From Chlorokybus atmophyticus (Eukaryota; Streptophyta; Chlorokybophyceae; Chlorokybales; Chlorokybaceae), in the NCBI GenBank assembly GCA_009103225.1, contig RHPI01000277.1, positions 644,623 through 708,622 on the forward strand: DNA of 64,000 nucleotides. The letters are read 5' to 3'. Below, piece after piece: positions 1-10,641 of this stretch. The stretch's first letter is position 1, and each line of letters starts with the position of its first letter. The notes beneath the pieces are model-generated. The model searched no databases. It was not told the DNA's origin and worked only from the letters and a program-made list of their open reading frames with translations. A program made the position numbers and the translations under genes.

Positions 1-50
<50 letters not shown>
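1..50. repeat. (AG)n microsatellite
   Basis: Twenty-five uninterrupted AG dinucleotides open the window. It is a simple-sequence repeat with no coding content, and it may continue beyond the window edge. Confidence 0.98.
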
Positions 51-52
<2 letters not shown>

Positions 53-1017
53 CGTGTTGGAAGGCACTGAGCACTTACCCGCGCCGTTTGCCCGACTTGC
101 CCGACTCACATAATCTATAATCCTTATACTGATCACTGTCAATATACAGCTCACACCGTCCATCAGACTTTTCGCCTTCAAAATTTCAATGCCGGTGGAT
201 GTAACCTACCTTCGTGTGCGTAGAACTCATTAGCGTAAAGCACTGATTTATGAAGCTGCGTTGAACTTGTTCTGTTCATCATGATGGTGTCCGCCGTTTT
301 ACAGTGTTACAAGCCGTGCATTTGCCTTGGGCATTGTTGTACCTATGTATCGGCTTCAAACAACTCCTGACTTGCTTCGCATGTGGATGTTACACAAAAC
401 TCCAACATATGTTCAGATACGTCACAAGGCACAACGACTCTGCCTTTCAAAACTGTAAACTGATCAGATGTATGCCTGTGCACACGTTTGCACAAAAGAA
501 CAGCGTGGGAATTCACTGCGTGCAACACATACCAGACAGCATGCACAACACAGCACCGCCAGCAGCTGCATGCCACTGGCCTGCGCCATATGCAACATGA
601 CACACACACATACGCACCTTGAACACAACCACCGGGCTGAACTATGTTCACCATCTACTTCTACATCTACTACTACAACTACCCCACCCTGTCATGCATG
701 CATGCAATCCTCAGAGGCAGTCACCTGCACATGGCCGTTGTGCGTGCGCGCCTGACCATGTGTGCACGTGCATGTGTGCTCGTGCGCGCGCACGTGCGGC
801 TCTGGTTTGTTGCGGCTTTTGACACAGGTGAACTGGAAGCTACTTGACGGGCTGGTGCTTGTATGCATCTTTACATCATGTACGGGCACCCAGTAGTTGG
901 GTGTATGTGCCACATTGGCAACTAAGGTCATACACTGACGAGCACAGGGCCCATATCTAAAAATCAGATAATTCAGTCATAGTCATCCTCTACTAATGTA
1001 ACGCATCTGTTGTTACG
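51..1017. other. No gene recognised
   Basis: This stretch is rich in CA/TG and TGCA runs, for example around 600-800. The open frames here are short, overlap on both strands and show no recognisable domain. It probably lies downstream of the fucosyltransferase pseudogene that ends at 1018. Confidence 0.6.
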
Positions 1018-4000
1018 TTATCTCAAAACAACGCGCTCCGAAGCTTCCAGGTACTCCGCAATGAAGCGACCAATATCGGAAGAATACGTTACAACCGCGC
1101 TATGCACAAAACCCTACAACATGGCCAAAAAGTTGTCATTAAACCACTGCTTCTGTCCTGCGCTGACGCTTAGATGACCGCCTGCAGCCTCCAGCTCAGT
1201 CCTGTTCAGCAGCGTGTTGTACACCGAAGCCACATTTTCGCGCAGGTTGTGCTCTTCAGGATGGCTCGTGATGTCCGCAGTGGCTGTCTCGCTGTCGGAC
1301 ACAAGCAGAACTGTATTGCACTGCACATGTCGTTACCGCTCGAGGGCTAACACTACAACCATATACTCAACACTTGGGCAGTATTTGTCGTCCCAAGCTT
1401 TGTCGGTCTGGCATATAAGAATGCCAGCTACATTCTTGGAGGGCTCCAAGTGGCCTTCAAACTGCGCCAAAAGCCGATCCACTAGCCTTAACATCCTCTC
1501 ATGAGGAACGAACAGTTGCTGTGTAAGAATACTGTACAGCATGAACAATCTATCTAGCTCATGGGCCAGGTCAACATCAGCCTCCGAGTCCATGTAGACA
1601 GCCTTTGCAACTTTGAGCTCTCAGCACCCAAAGCCTGTCTGAGAAAGCTAAACGAGGGATAGGGAAAGTGGGATCAACACTATGTAGTTGGGTAGTCATT
1701 GAGGCGGCTCAGCTGCTGCAGAAAATTGTGAACTGGCGCCCTCCTGACTACGTGGATGTGCGAGATGGTGTCCTCAAGCTGCTGCTCTCTGTCGGGATGC
1801 TGTGACAGCTCGCAGCCAGTCAGGTTGGGTACATAGCAACGGAAGTTGGCGGGGACACATCCTTCGAACATACGCTTCTGCTCGGGATCAGGCCACAACA
1901 CCACAGTGCGGCCTGTGTGGTAGCCAGCGAGCAGCAAGCGCAACCAATAGAGCATGTTGGACAGCAGGCCTCCTCGCCACGGGCGCACGACAAACCATCT
2001 CACTGCTGTGCACTTTGAGGGGTACTGCTGAAGGCGAAAGGCATCCGCTGATGTTGTCAGTGTTGGCGGTCCATTGCAAATGCGTTGTCGGGAATGGGTG
2101 TGCTTCTCATTACGCAGCAATGCAACCTTGATGGGAAGAATGGCAGCTCATGCATGCAGCCTGTCCGTCTGCAGCTGATAGCACATTCTATCGGCATGAA
2201 CGGCAACCTGATGGGTGAGGGAATGCTTGCGACTGATGGCGATTGCACAAATAGTGCACGCGCTCAAACTCTAAGTGCAGCACGCGTGCAACTTGTACCT
2301 ACACCGCTGGGTACTTACAAGCGTTGGTTTGTGCGGGGCGTTTCAGTGTGGGAATGGCAGGTTGCGGGGCTAGTGGCCGCCTGCTCAACAACTCACCCAG
2401 GTTTACGCATCGTAGGCAGCCTGCACACAGAAAGCCTGCAAGAAGCGCGTGATTGCGCGTGAAGGACAACAACTGCAACGATGAAGCAGACCCCGGGCAA
2501 AAGAGTTACGCATAGCAGTAGCACACAGCCAGTATAGAATTGAATTGTCACCCATCAACAACGCGGCAGTTGATCTTCCTACAACCTGCCACCTTACTGC
2601 TCAGCGTGGCAGCTATGGTAAATGCTAGTACGGCTGACAGGCTTAGCACAAGATACGCCCGCCGAGGCAGTCGTTCAAAAGACTGAGCAACACCTTGAAA
2701 AGCCCCTTAACCTAGCAACATGTATTCGGTCGGCGTATTAGTGTGGGGTACATGTGGCCCTACAAACAAGGAGAAATCACATGTTACACATTATATACTA
2801 CGATAGCATCACTCGGTGCCGCTTCACGGGGAGCGTCCGATCATCGAGCAGCGCTGCGAAAGGTGTGCCGAGAATGCAGGAGACGCCTTGCAGCCTATCC
2901 GTCTGCAGCTGATAGCACAGTTGTAAGAATTGGAATCGCGATTGAGGGAGGTAGGGAATGCTTACGAACGATGCGACACTGAGTGCATGCGTGAGATCAA
3001 TCTCTGTGAGCAGCATGCATGAAAACTATCTACACTGCGGATACTTACATGTGTTGGTTTGTGCAGAGATTTTCTATCTGGGATTGGCAGGTTGCGGGGC
3101 TATTGGCCGCCTGCTCAACAACTCACCCAAGTTCACGCATCGTATGCAGCCTGCACACAACGAGCATGTAAGCAGCGCAATGCGTGGTAACCATAACAAG
3201 GTAACAACAACTGCGACGTTGGAGCAGACCCCGGGCGAAAGAGCGTCGCGTAGCAGAACGTAGAACGGCAAAGCATTGGGTTGCTGCTCATCAACAGTGC
3301 CGAACATAACTATAATATGCCATCTTGCTGTCAGCATGGCAGCTATGGTACGTGGAAGTAAGGCATACCAGAAACAGCCAGGCAGCATGCACTGATTCAC
3401 ACAGAACGACATTCACGGCCTGTCCACTTGACAATCACCTTGCTATGCTACGAACTAACATCAAGCAGCATGCAGATGCATGTGTGTGTTTAACCATTGG
3501 TGAGGTGGCTCCGTGCATGTTACAACTTGGCGGTTTGCATTTCCAGCAACAGCTCGTTATACGTTAGCAACACAGCAGCGCAAGCCTGGCGCTGAAAAAC
3601 GTGTTGATGAACAAGACTCTAGTACTTTGACATTTTTTTTACATGTTTCCATGATCAGCACTTATATGGAGGTTACACTGTGATCCAAGCAAGCAAGCAA
3701 GCAGCATGCTGGGAATTGCGTGCATCAAGCCACCTGCTACGCAACAAGTACGGGGCAACCAACCGGGCCAGCAAGCAAGCAAACATGTTAACTATCGATC
3801 ACACCAGCTACAAACCTTTGATACTGGCCTGCTGCTGGTAGATCTGCAGGTCGTGATAGCTGGGTAGCTGCCCCTGCGCAGCTGCGGCCGCCACCCACCT
3901 GTACGGCCCAGCACCCAGCAGCGTCGCCCCTACCACCGCCAGCAACGCAATGCCTCCCAGCAGTGCGGCAACCAGCGCAAGACGCCTCATTCTGACGCTG

Positions 4001-4032
4001 CTGCTGCTGCTTGGCCTGGTGGCCGGGCGCAT
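1018..4032 (-). pseudogene. GT23-like alpha-1,6-fucosyltransferase, decayed
   Basis: Remnant of a Golgi type II glycosyltransferase resembling the FUT8/NodZ family, which transfers fucose from GDP-fucose to glycans. Exon 1 (4032-3816) encodes a short cytoplasmic head, a signal-anchor segment beginning MRRLALVAALLGG, and a canonical donor (AAAG|GTTTGT). The catalytic part lies at about 2090-1680 (TAVRWFVV, GRTVVLWPD) and 1593-1018 in one frame. That last frame has the family's sugar-nucleotide region as ILICQTDKAWDDKY, where functional members have RRTDK, then VTYSSDIGRFIAEYL and a terminal stop at 1018-1020. In-frame stops interrupt it after LALER (about 1330) and after FLAML (about 1110), and a further TGA lies near 1621. 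The altered RR pair and the stops say it is dead. Assignment to GT23 rather than another fucosyltransferase family is from memory of motifs. Confidence 0.55.
2080..3360. repeat. Tandem segmental duplication inside the fucosyltransferase locus
   Basis: A block at about 2080-2630 recurs at about 2815-3360, roughly 730 bp downstream in the same orientation. Matching anchors are CCGTCTGCAGCTGATAGCAC (2163 and 2897), GTTGGTTTGTGC (2323 and 3053), GCGGCCTGCTCAACAACTC-like sequence, and CAGACCCCGGGC. The copies differ by many substitutions and small indels, so the event is old. On the minus strand each copy holds a small exon-like piece (copy 2 reads SPATCQSQIENL before a GT donor), which fits a duplicated stem-region exon. 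Confidence 0.75.
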
Positions 4033-4564
4033 TGCCGGTTCAGAGTGACGTGAGAGTGAGAAGCCTGGCGTGGTCACCAGGCCAACACCAGGCCCTGGTG
4101 TGCAATGACACTTACGATCCGAGTAAGCATATTGAGTACATGTTGTACACCAGTAAGCATACCGAGTAAGCATACCGCGTAACAAGCAGCACAGTCGTAC
4201 ATGCATCATGATCATCTAAATGCCGCCATACATGAATATTTATAGATGCGCGCGCTGTACAGTGAGTCCACGTCGCATGTTCATACAATCATGCCTTAGC
4301 AATCAACACATGTATTAGTTATGAAATTGCAATGGGCCTATACTAATGCACACAAGCACACCAGGGATTGCTCAGCAGACCACAACAAGGTATGACATGA
4401 GCTGTCACACTCGGTCGTATCTCACCTACGCTAAGTACTCTATCTAAAAACTTGACGATGCTTATCGCCCGGGGGCATCAAGTTGGCATCGTGTGCACAC
4501 GATACCTCCCTCTTGTTAGGGATGATGTCAACATGGGCTAAGTAGCGCCCTGGTGAGACTCCTA

Positions 4565-5100
4565 TCATGCATTCCTAAAAGGGTCTTTCAATGAGATTGT
4601 GAAGCGTTCAGAAGTCTTGTGTTGCTTGAGATCATTGGGTGCTATCATCACCATATTCCAATATCTTTCAGGCATATCTTCCGCATAGCTGATGATGTCA
4701 TGCATCAAACACTCCCGCGACATTTGCCACGCTTGTGCTGTAATTGCCGGTGGACGAGGCACTTGACATACACTAGCAGCCACCACAAATTCCTCCACGG
4801 CACGTGCGTCTCATTATAAATCAGTGCTTGGATCGCTACCGTTACCACCTGCCAACGTACATACTTTTGTTGTCGCGTGCCACATTATATTCGCGTGAAC
4901 GAGAAGCGTGAGCAGCATGGCATCGAGTAGCTTCTTGTGCTACATTGTACACGGGCGCTTGTGAGAAGCTGAAAAAAGTGTGAGCTGGTAGATGCTTAAT
5001 GCAAACTTGTGCGCGACCCTGACGTTTTGGTAACGGCGGTTGGTTGGCACATAGAATACGCGGAAGAAGAAGTCATGAAGCTCAATATAAAAGCTCTGTG
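4565..5100 (-). pseudogene. Unknown gene family, fragment copy A
   Basis: Two conserved pieces sit on the minus strand. One at about 5095-5030 reads ELHDFFFRVFYVPTNRR. The other at 4798-4565 includes AVEEFVVAASVCQVPRPP. Both have clear counterparts in the same order at 20.6-21.3 kb (ELRDFFIFRACYMSTICRN and AVEEFVAAAQLCKLPPP). The family is not recognised. Stops just upstream of AVEEF (in the segment reading TDL followed by two stops) suggest decay or an intron. No function is proposed. Confidence 0.45.
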
Positions 5101-5429
5101 TGTCTCGTAGTCGTGGTGCGGGACTCTGCAGCAGCAGTGATACGATGGCCCTTGAGTGGGGGCTTGAATGACTATAATTTCTACGAAAACCTCAACATGT
5201 AAGCGCCTTTTGCTTACATGGCCTTGTGGAAATGCTTGACGTAACAAGCGGAGTCCCGCACCACAACTGCGACACACACAGGTAATGATGAGCGTCAGGT
5301 GTCGCACAGTGTCATTGTTGAACAGCATACAGAGGACTGACTCATGCATGCACACACACATGATATTGCATGCAAGCAGACGTGTGTTGAATGTGTTGAT
5401 GTGAGAAGCACATGTTTAGTGTTGCTTGA

Positions 5430-6578
5430 CTACAACGAAGGCAACTTGCTCTTGAAGAGCAGAGCATGACTTCTCGGGGAGACGAGGTAGCGTCTGCGTG
5501 CAAGGACAGCATTGACCATTCGCTTGGCGCAGTCATTTGCCTCGACCATGGGCATCCACACCTCGCTGTGCTCCTGTTTGTGGACGGACACACAACAACA
5601 TGAGAAAGGGTGTACTGCTACGTCAACCAATGCAAAGATGCTTATTGACATTCCCCGCACCTTTGCTCTCTCGCGCAACTCTTCCATGCATTTGTGCCCG
5701 TCAGTGATCTCCGTCTTGACTCACCCGGGGCACGCCACAGTGACGCCCACCATGCCAGACAGCTCGATGCGCAAGGTGTCGAAGAAGTTGATGAAGGCGG
5801 CTTGTGATGCGTGTACAGCGATTGGTGCAGGAACGGGATGAACGCGGCCACGGAGGCCGTAATGAGGATCTGTCCTTGCGTGCGCTTGAGGGCTTTCGGG
5901 GCACGGTGGGTTGAGTACACAGCTCCCAAGAAGTCCACGTCCAGGATGTCCTTGAAGCCCTTGGTGGAGTTGGCCTCCTCGAACAGGAAGGAGTGATCAG
6001 CACCCGCGTTGAGGCAATGGAAGTCGACGCCACCGAAACGCTCCATACACTCGCACACCATCGCCTTGCACTCATCCTCACGTTTCACATCTGTCACGCG
6101 CACAGCCACGTTGGGACTACCAGGCGTGCAGCCTCACGCGCCACCTCTCACATGATGCAATGCACACGCGTGTGCATGTTGTGTCTCAAATTGCTGCGAC
6201 ACCCACCCCCACACTCACTCACTCACACACTTGCAGCATGCTCTCGTAACGTGCGCACACGAATACCTTGAGCCTGCGCCGCGCAAACTTCTTGGCCAAC
6301 TCTTGACACTCACATACATATCAACACGCAAACCCACCAACAACGGTTGCAAGGCCACACATGCATGCAAGGGGAGAGAGACAGCTTGCCTTGCCGATGC
6401 CTGATGATGCGTCTATGTTAAGTGCGACGCGAGTGCGCGGATCGATGCCAACAAGAGCGGCCACGAAGGCAGAGTGCGTGAGCCACTGCCACACGTACAG
6501 CGGGATGAGGCACAGCAAAGCCGCAGACCACAGGATGTAGCTCAGCAGCGTGTCAACCAGCATCACCGGCGCCATCAT
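5430..6578 (-). pseudogene. Short-chain dehydrogenase/reductase (HSD-like), decayed
   Basis: NAD(P)-dependent Rossmann-fold oxidoreductase of the membrane-anchored 11beta-HSD/steroleosin type. Exon 1 starts at MM (6578/6575) with a hydrophobic helix (SYILWSAALLCLIPLYVW). It then has the cofactor loop as IDASSGIGK, where the family has TGASSGIGK. A short exon at about 6303-6268 reads LAKKFARRRLK, and the main exon runs about 6152-5640 (GVDFHCLNAGAD, ILITASVAAFIPF, SLYT). Damage: a one-base frameshift in LVV/SPNVAVRV near 6120; another after SLYT near 5815, where the catalytic YxxxK becomes YTASQ; and a stop in place of the Trp of CPGW near 5727. A last exon (5559-5430) ends in KSKLPSL and a stop. 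The lesions and lost Lys make it a pseudogene. The specific substrate class is inference. Confidence 0.7.
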
Positions 6579-6767
6579 TAAACAGTTTGAGGAAGCACAG
6601 CACAGGTACAAGGAGGGCAACAGCAAGGGTGTGCTGGACTACTACAGCAACACGACCGCGTTGTCTCTAAGCGACTACTGATGCTGCAAGCATACATATA
6701 TGGGCAATTCTGTGAGGGGGTTGAAAAGCAAGCTATCCGAAGGTCAAGACATGGAGAACAGTGCCGC

Positions 6768-6832
6768 ACATGTTGACCTCCTCCTTCCTTGTCCAACGCG
6801 GCGTTGGACAAGGAAGGAGGAGGTCAACATGT
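6768..6832. repeat. 65-bp perfect palindrome with 1-nt centre
   Basis: The arms 6768-6799 and 6801-6832 are exact reverse complements over 32 nt around a single G at 6800. A transcript would fold into a perfect 32-bp hairpin. There is no matching second copy in this window. It could be an inverted repeat formed by a replication or repair error, a small hairpin precursor, or an assembly or cloning artefact. Confidence 0.97.
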
Positions 6833-7794
6833 TCACTTGTTCACAACGCCGTCGATGTCGGAGTGTGTCATCGTGTCATTGCGCCAGGCATTGAAACACA
6901 CAAATCGAGAATTGTTGTCGCTTGTACAAGAAGGTCTTGTCTTGACCGAATGGCTTTTGTATGATGATGGCCATCATACATGACAAAAGAGTACAAACCT
7001 TTTTAAGTGACGGGGCAGGCTGACAAGTGGTTATCATCACCGCGCGCCTCTTTCCTGTGCGCGCATAACAAGACATGGTTCTCTGTCAAAAGCTGTTAAG
7101 CATCGCCGATTGTGCCACAATGACTACATGACAACAGCGTGCGCTACAACACTACCTCTCTAAGCTTTGTTAGGGCTCGACTGCTGACACGGAGAGTCTG
7201 CATGAGGGGCGGTGGTCTTGGCCTGGGCTAGGATAAGATTAGAGAGCAGCGGCGTTGGTGATCACTACTGCCTCGTGCTGCTGCTGGTGTCGAAGGTTGT
7301 GAGGATGCGCAAAGCTGTATACCGCTTCACCCCCCCCTCCTCCTCCGCCTTGTTGGTGATGCCCTTGTCGTAACGACGGTGGTCGCTAGCCATCCGCTCC
7401 GCGCTATACCGTGACACGCACTTCATCGCCTCCATCAGGCGTGCTTGATGTGTGTGTCTGATGCAACTTGCAGCATTGCATGGCTAGCATCGGCGTTGCC
7501 TTGTGTGGTCGTCCATAAGGCATCTCAACGGAATGGAAATGCAGGCATGCATGCATTCCTATTCCGTTGGCATACACGTTGGCGCATTCAGTGTGCCAAC
7601 AAGGCAGCTGGGGCTGGATCTTGTCCCTTGCGCGCAACACGGTTGGTGTGCTCTGTTGTTTGCATGTAAGGCCCTGCGCATGTTGAGCCCCCTTCAGCTC
7701 CTAGAGATGAGCGTGGTTGTCATGATAGTGGTGTTATCAATGCCCAAATGCTTAGGTACCAGCAACGTCCGGGAGAAGTGAAGATTTCGGGGGC
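6833..7794. other. No gene supported
   Basis: No long frame is convincing here. A short minus-strand stretch at about 7447-7325 reads MEAMKCVSRYSAERMAS and then NKAEEEGG before a stop. It looks protein-like but is too short to name. The region 7440-7700 has TGCA-rich simple sequence. Confidence 0.4.
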
Positions 7795-8550
7795 GATCGC
7801 CGCAAAATGTTTCCCCTGCCGGCCGACTGAATGTTGGCAACGGCCGTGCACCTGAGAATACTTATTTAGACTGTCGACCTTCAGTCTACTGGCGATTTCG
7901 ATACAAGGACCAAAGCATAACGGCCGTCACCATTAATTGGCGGCCGTCTGCATAAAGGGACTGGTCCTAATTAATACGTACCTGTCAGGTACTCAACGGT
8001 TAAGCAAAGGGGACTTGACCTAACTAACAGGTAACTAGCCGGTACCTATCAGTTAGGTACCAGCGACTGTACGCTAAATGAGCGAAATTGTCAGGTACCC
8101 CAAGGTACCTACCGTTAATGATGTGTACCTTTAAAGGTACATGCTAGTACCGCTCAGTCATGATTAGGTGTTACACGTGATTGTCGTCATTTGCTGTGCG
8201 AGAATGCGTGCCAAATAATAAAAATAAATAAGTAAATTACAATGTAATACACTGAGCTACTACTACTACCGCTAGTACAACTAGACTACCACTACTGCTA
8301 CCATTACCACTACTGCTACTACTACCTTAGGTACTACTGCTAGTACTACCCTTGTATTGAGCTGCGGCTCCTGCACCGCCCGCTCAAGCTCCGCCGCCGC
8401 CATTCCTTCTCTGCCGCCGCGGCCGCCGCCTCGCCTGGTCTGGCCTAGCCTGGTCTGGCCTGGCCGCTCTAAGGCAAGGAAGGTGGTTAGATGGCATGCG
8501 GTGTTGCGCGTAGTACAACGTCAGACAGCAACCAAGCTCACCTACTGTTA

Positions 8551-8583
<33 letters not shown>
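8551..8583. repeat. (GCC)11 tract
   Basis: Eleven uninterrupted GCC triplets lie inside dispersed-repeat copy 1. Copy 2 has a shorter tract at about 35699-35721. The apparent poly-Ala/Pro frames here are not genes. Confidence 0.95.
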
Positions 8584-8729
8584 CACAACGCTCTATTCAA
8601 CTTGAAGCCGTTGAGCATTTGAATAACTTGGGCAGCCCAAGTTATTTTCAAATGCGTTGTCGAAACGTGACTCGTAACGGCATTATCATATTATTATAAT
8701 AATACAAAAGTACCATTGTCGAGATGGCA

Positions 8730-8761
8730 CTATCGTACCATTAGTACTAATGGTACGATAG
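8730..8761. repeat. 32-bp perfect palindrome
   Basis: CTATCGTACCATTAGT is followed directly by its reverse complement. It is part of a cluster of TACCATT/AATGGTA inverted repeats between about 8705 and 8870 inside the dispersed repeat. A second near-perfect hairpin (ATAACTTGGGC and its complement) lies at about 8618-8654. Confidence 0.95.
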
Positions 8762-9390
8762 CCTATAATGAGTGCCATTGCGACAATGGCACTGTTCGTA
8801 CCTTTGACATGGTACGGCGGCTGCATTATACCAGCGTCTCGACTTGCCGGCCGGTACCACCGTCCCGACTTGCCGACCTTTAGGGACCGGCGGTCACTTG
8901 CTTATCATACTTGACACACAATAAGTGCGTCGCCGCCACATTAAGTGCACGACCGGCGATCGGCCATCAAATAATAAACGCGGTAAGGTCACCTGATAGG
9001 GACTAACGATGACTGGCTTGCCAAAGTAGGCAGGCCGTCGCGCGTACTTTGCGACGATCAGGGTACGACCGATGGTGGGCCGTTTCTGTATGTGACCAAA
9101 ACGTGACTTATCTGCTATACGATAGGTCGCCATCGCGCAAATGGGACGACCGGCAATCGGCCGTCACCTTAAAGTGCGGTGTTGCCGTCACAGGCAGGCC
9201 GCCGTCGATTGTACTTATCGGTCGATCGCTTGCCATCGGTATATGTTGCTTGATAGTTACGGCCGTCCTAAAAAGTCCCTTTATGGACCAATCCGTTACG
9301 TCAGGTAGGGTTAGGCAGGGTCAGGCACCCGTCAGTCCCTCAGTCCCTTGTCAGTCACCGTGTAAAATTTGCGATGATGTCCTTGATCAA

Positions 9391-9744
9391 GTGTGTTTGC
9401 TCTGCCTGTGCGTGCGTGCGAAGTTTGTGCGGTGGAGGGGAGTGCATTGTCTACTGAATGCAAAGATGAGCGAGTGAGTAGGTCTTCCTTGCATGCATGC
9501 AACGGGTTGGTTGTCTCAGCAGATGCATTACGCGCACGCACACATGCAGCCTGATCTTTACGTGCTTGCTGGTGGCCTCCCGCTCAATATTCGCTGTGAC
9601 TCGCAATCATCTTGATAAGAGACTTACTGTGGCAACAGGCATTTGCCACGTTGTCTACCTCCTGAATCCTCCAAACTGCAATGCAAGCGCAATCGGGATC
9701 CTGCCCAGATAGCACACCATCATCACAATGCGCACATGCCCACT
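9391..9744. other. No gene recognised
   Basis: Spacer between the dispersed repeat and the kinase remnant. The frames overlap on both strands and none shows a domain. Confidence 0.5.
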
Positions 9745-10115
9745 CTCCGCAACCAGGGGGCGTTTAAGGTGCCGCACGGCGTGCGCCGTAAATCGGTGCA
9801 CGGGGAAGGCCCTCGCCATCAGCAAACAAGCCATGCGCATGCGGTAAGACAACACATGTGTGGTCCACACCACACGCACAAGCGCACGCGCACATACAGA
9901 CTACACACGCACGCGAGCGCCCACAAATACTCATTCACTCATTGCTGGCGTGTGCAGGGGTAAAGACTTGGTGTTCTTGCAGAAGGAGGTATAGTTTCCG
10001 TCACATTTTGCTGGTTGCAACAGCGTGGTGAGGATGCACGGGGCTCACGAGAATGCCAATTACATCTACATTGTCACGGAACTCTTCAGCCGCATCGCCT
10101 CCACATAGAGGCTGA
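9745..10115 (+). pseudogene. Serine/threonine protein kinase fragment
   Basis: Two exon remnants match kinase subdomains I-V. The first (about 9745-9844) reads QGAFKVPHGVRRK, a damaged glycine loop, then in a shifted frame TGKALAISKQ, where AIK with the ATP-binding Lys is expected. It ends at a GT donor (ATGCG|GTAAGA). The second (about 9960-10110), after an AG, reads KDLVFLQKEV, a TAG stop, then CNSVVRMHGAHENANYIYIV followed by TELF. The latter is typical of the hinge region of CaMK/CDPK-type kinases. The frameshift and stop mark it as dead. No later subdomains (HRD, DFG) were found downstream. Confidence 0.6.
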
Positions 10116-10504
10116 TTCGCGCATTGCCACTTTCCTGATGTCCATCGTCCGCGCACCAAACCCCTGGGTCTATTGGGTGTGTATCAAGATGCCATGCAAT
10201 GTTGCCCGCATGCACGTGGTGTGTGTGAGATTGCAAGGTGAGACGGAGAGCAAAGTGCTGGTCACATGTGCACCTTTCATCAACCCCTTGCACCAAGTAT
10301 TGAGAGACTGCTATGTTGCGCCTTCTCTTGGTCTGCTCAAACAAGACGTTGGCAAGTGTTCGTGACCTGTCGACAAGAAGTCAATAGGTACATGGGTTAA
10401 GTTACACTGCCTTCGTCGTTTGACGCAACGCAAGAAGACTTGGAGTCACAAAGGTGGCTGCTGCGTACAATTGCAACGGTGTACATCACGGCAAGCACAC
10501 GGCT

Positions 10505-10641
10505 TGACGACCAAGGACCAGATATAGTCCTTTCACGGACCCCGCTGACCATACATGGTCCGTACTCCGCGGGCCAGAACTGCCTGGTCCGCGGGGGACG
10601 GACCGTTCCTGGTCCGTTCGGAGCCCAATTCCTGGTGCGTA
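10505..10641. repeat. GGACC-hairpin repeat, left flank of pogo element
   Basis: This stretch is dense in GGACC/GGTCC inverted pairs such as GACCATACATGGTC. The same style of sequence continues on the other side of the pogo element (13716-13900) and flanks the related MITE (16205-16272 and 16738-16900). It appears to be the repeat into which these elements inserted. Confidence 0.6.

Larger units (their letters stand above)
7795..9390. repeat. Dispersed repeat, copy 1
   Basis: Noncoding repeat of about 1.6 kb with a second copy at 35039-36400. Shared landmarks, in order: TTTCCCCTGCCGG, ATTGGCAACGG, ATAACGGCCGTC, a run of GGTACC-like sites, TGCACCGC, a (GCC)n tract, TGGCCTGGC stretches, TACCATT palindromes, CCCGACTT(G/A)CCGAC, GTGCACGACCGGCGATCGGC, and a terminal block with CAGTCCCTCAGTCC. 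The ends resemble short inverted repeats (CATCGCAAATTTT-like), so it may be a non-autonomous DNA transposon. No coding capacity is seen. Confidence 0.75.

Noticed and set aside
7320-7450. CHCH-type small protein on the minus strand
   Set aside because: A short protein-like stretch (MEAMKCVSRYSAERMAS) lacks the paired CX9C motifs and has no extended frame.
9880-9960. Z-DNA-forming CA/CG-rich regulatory site
   Set aside because: Alternating purine-pyrimidine simple sequence is common throughout this genome, and nothing ties it to a function.
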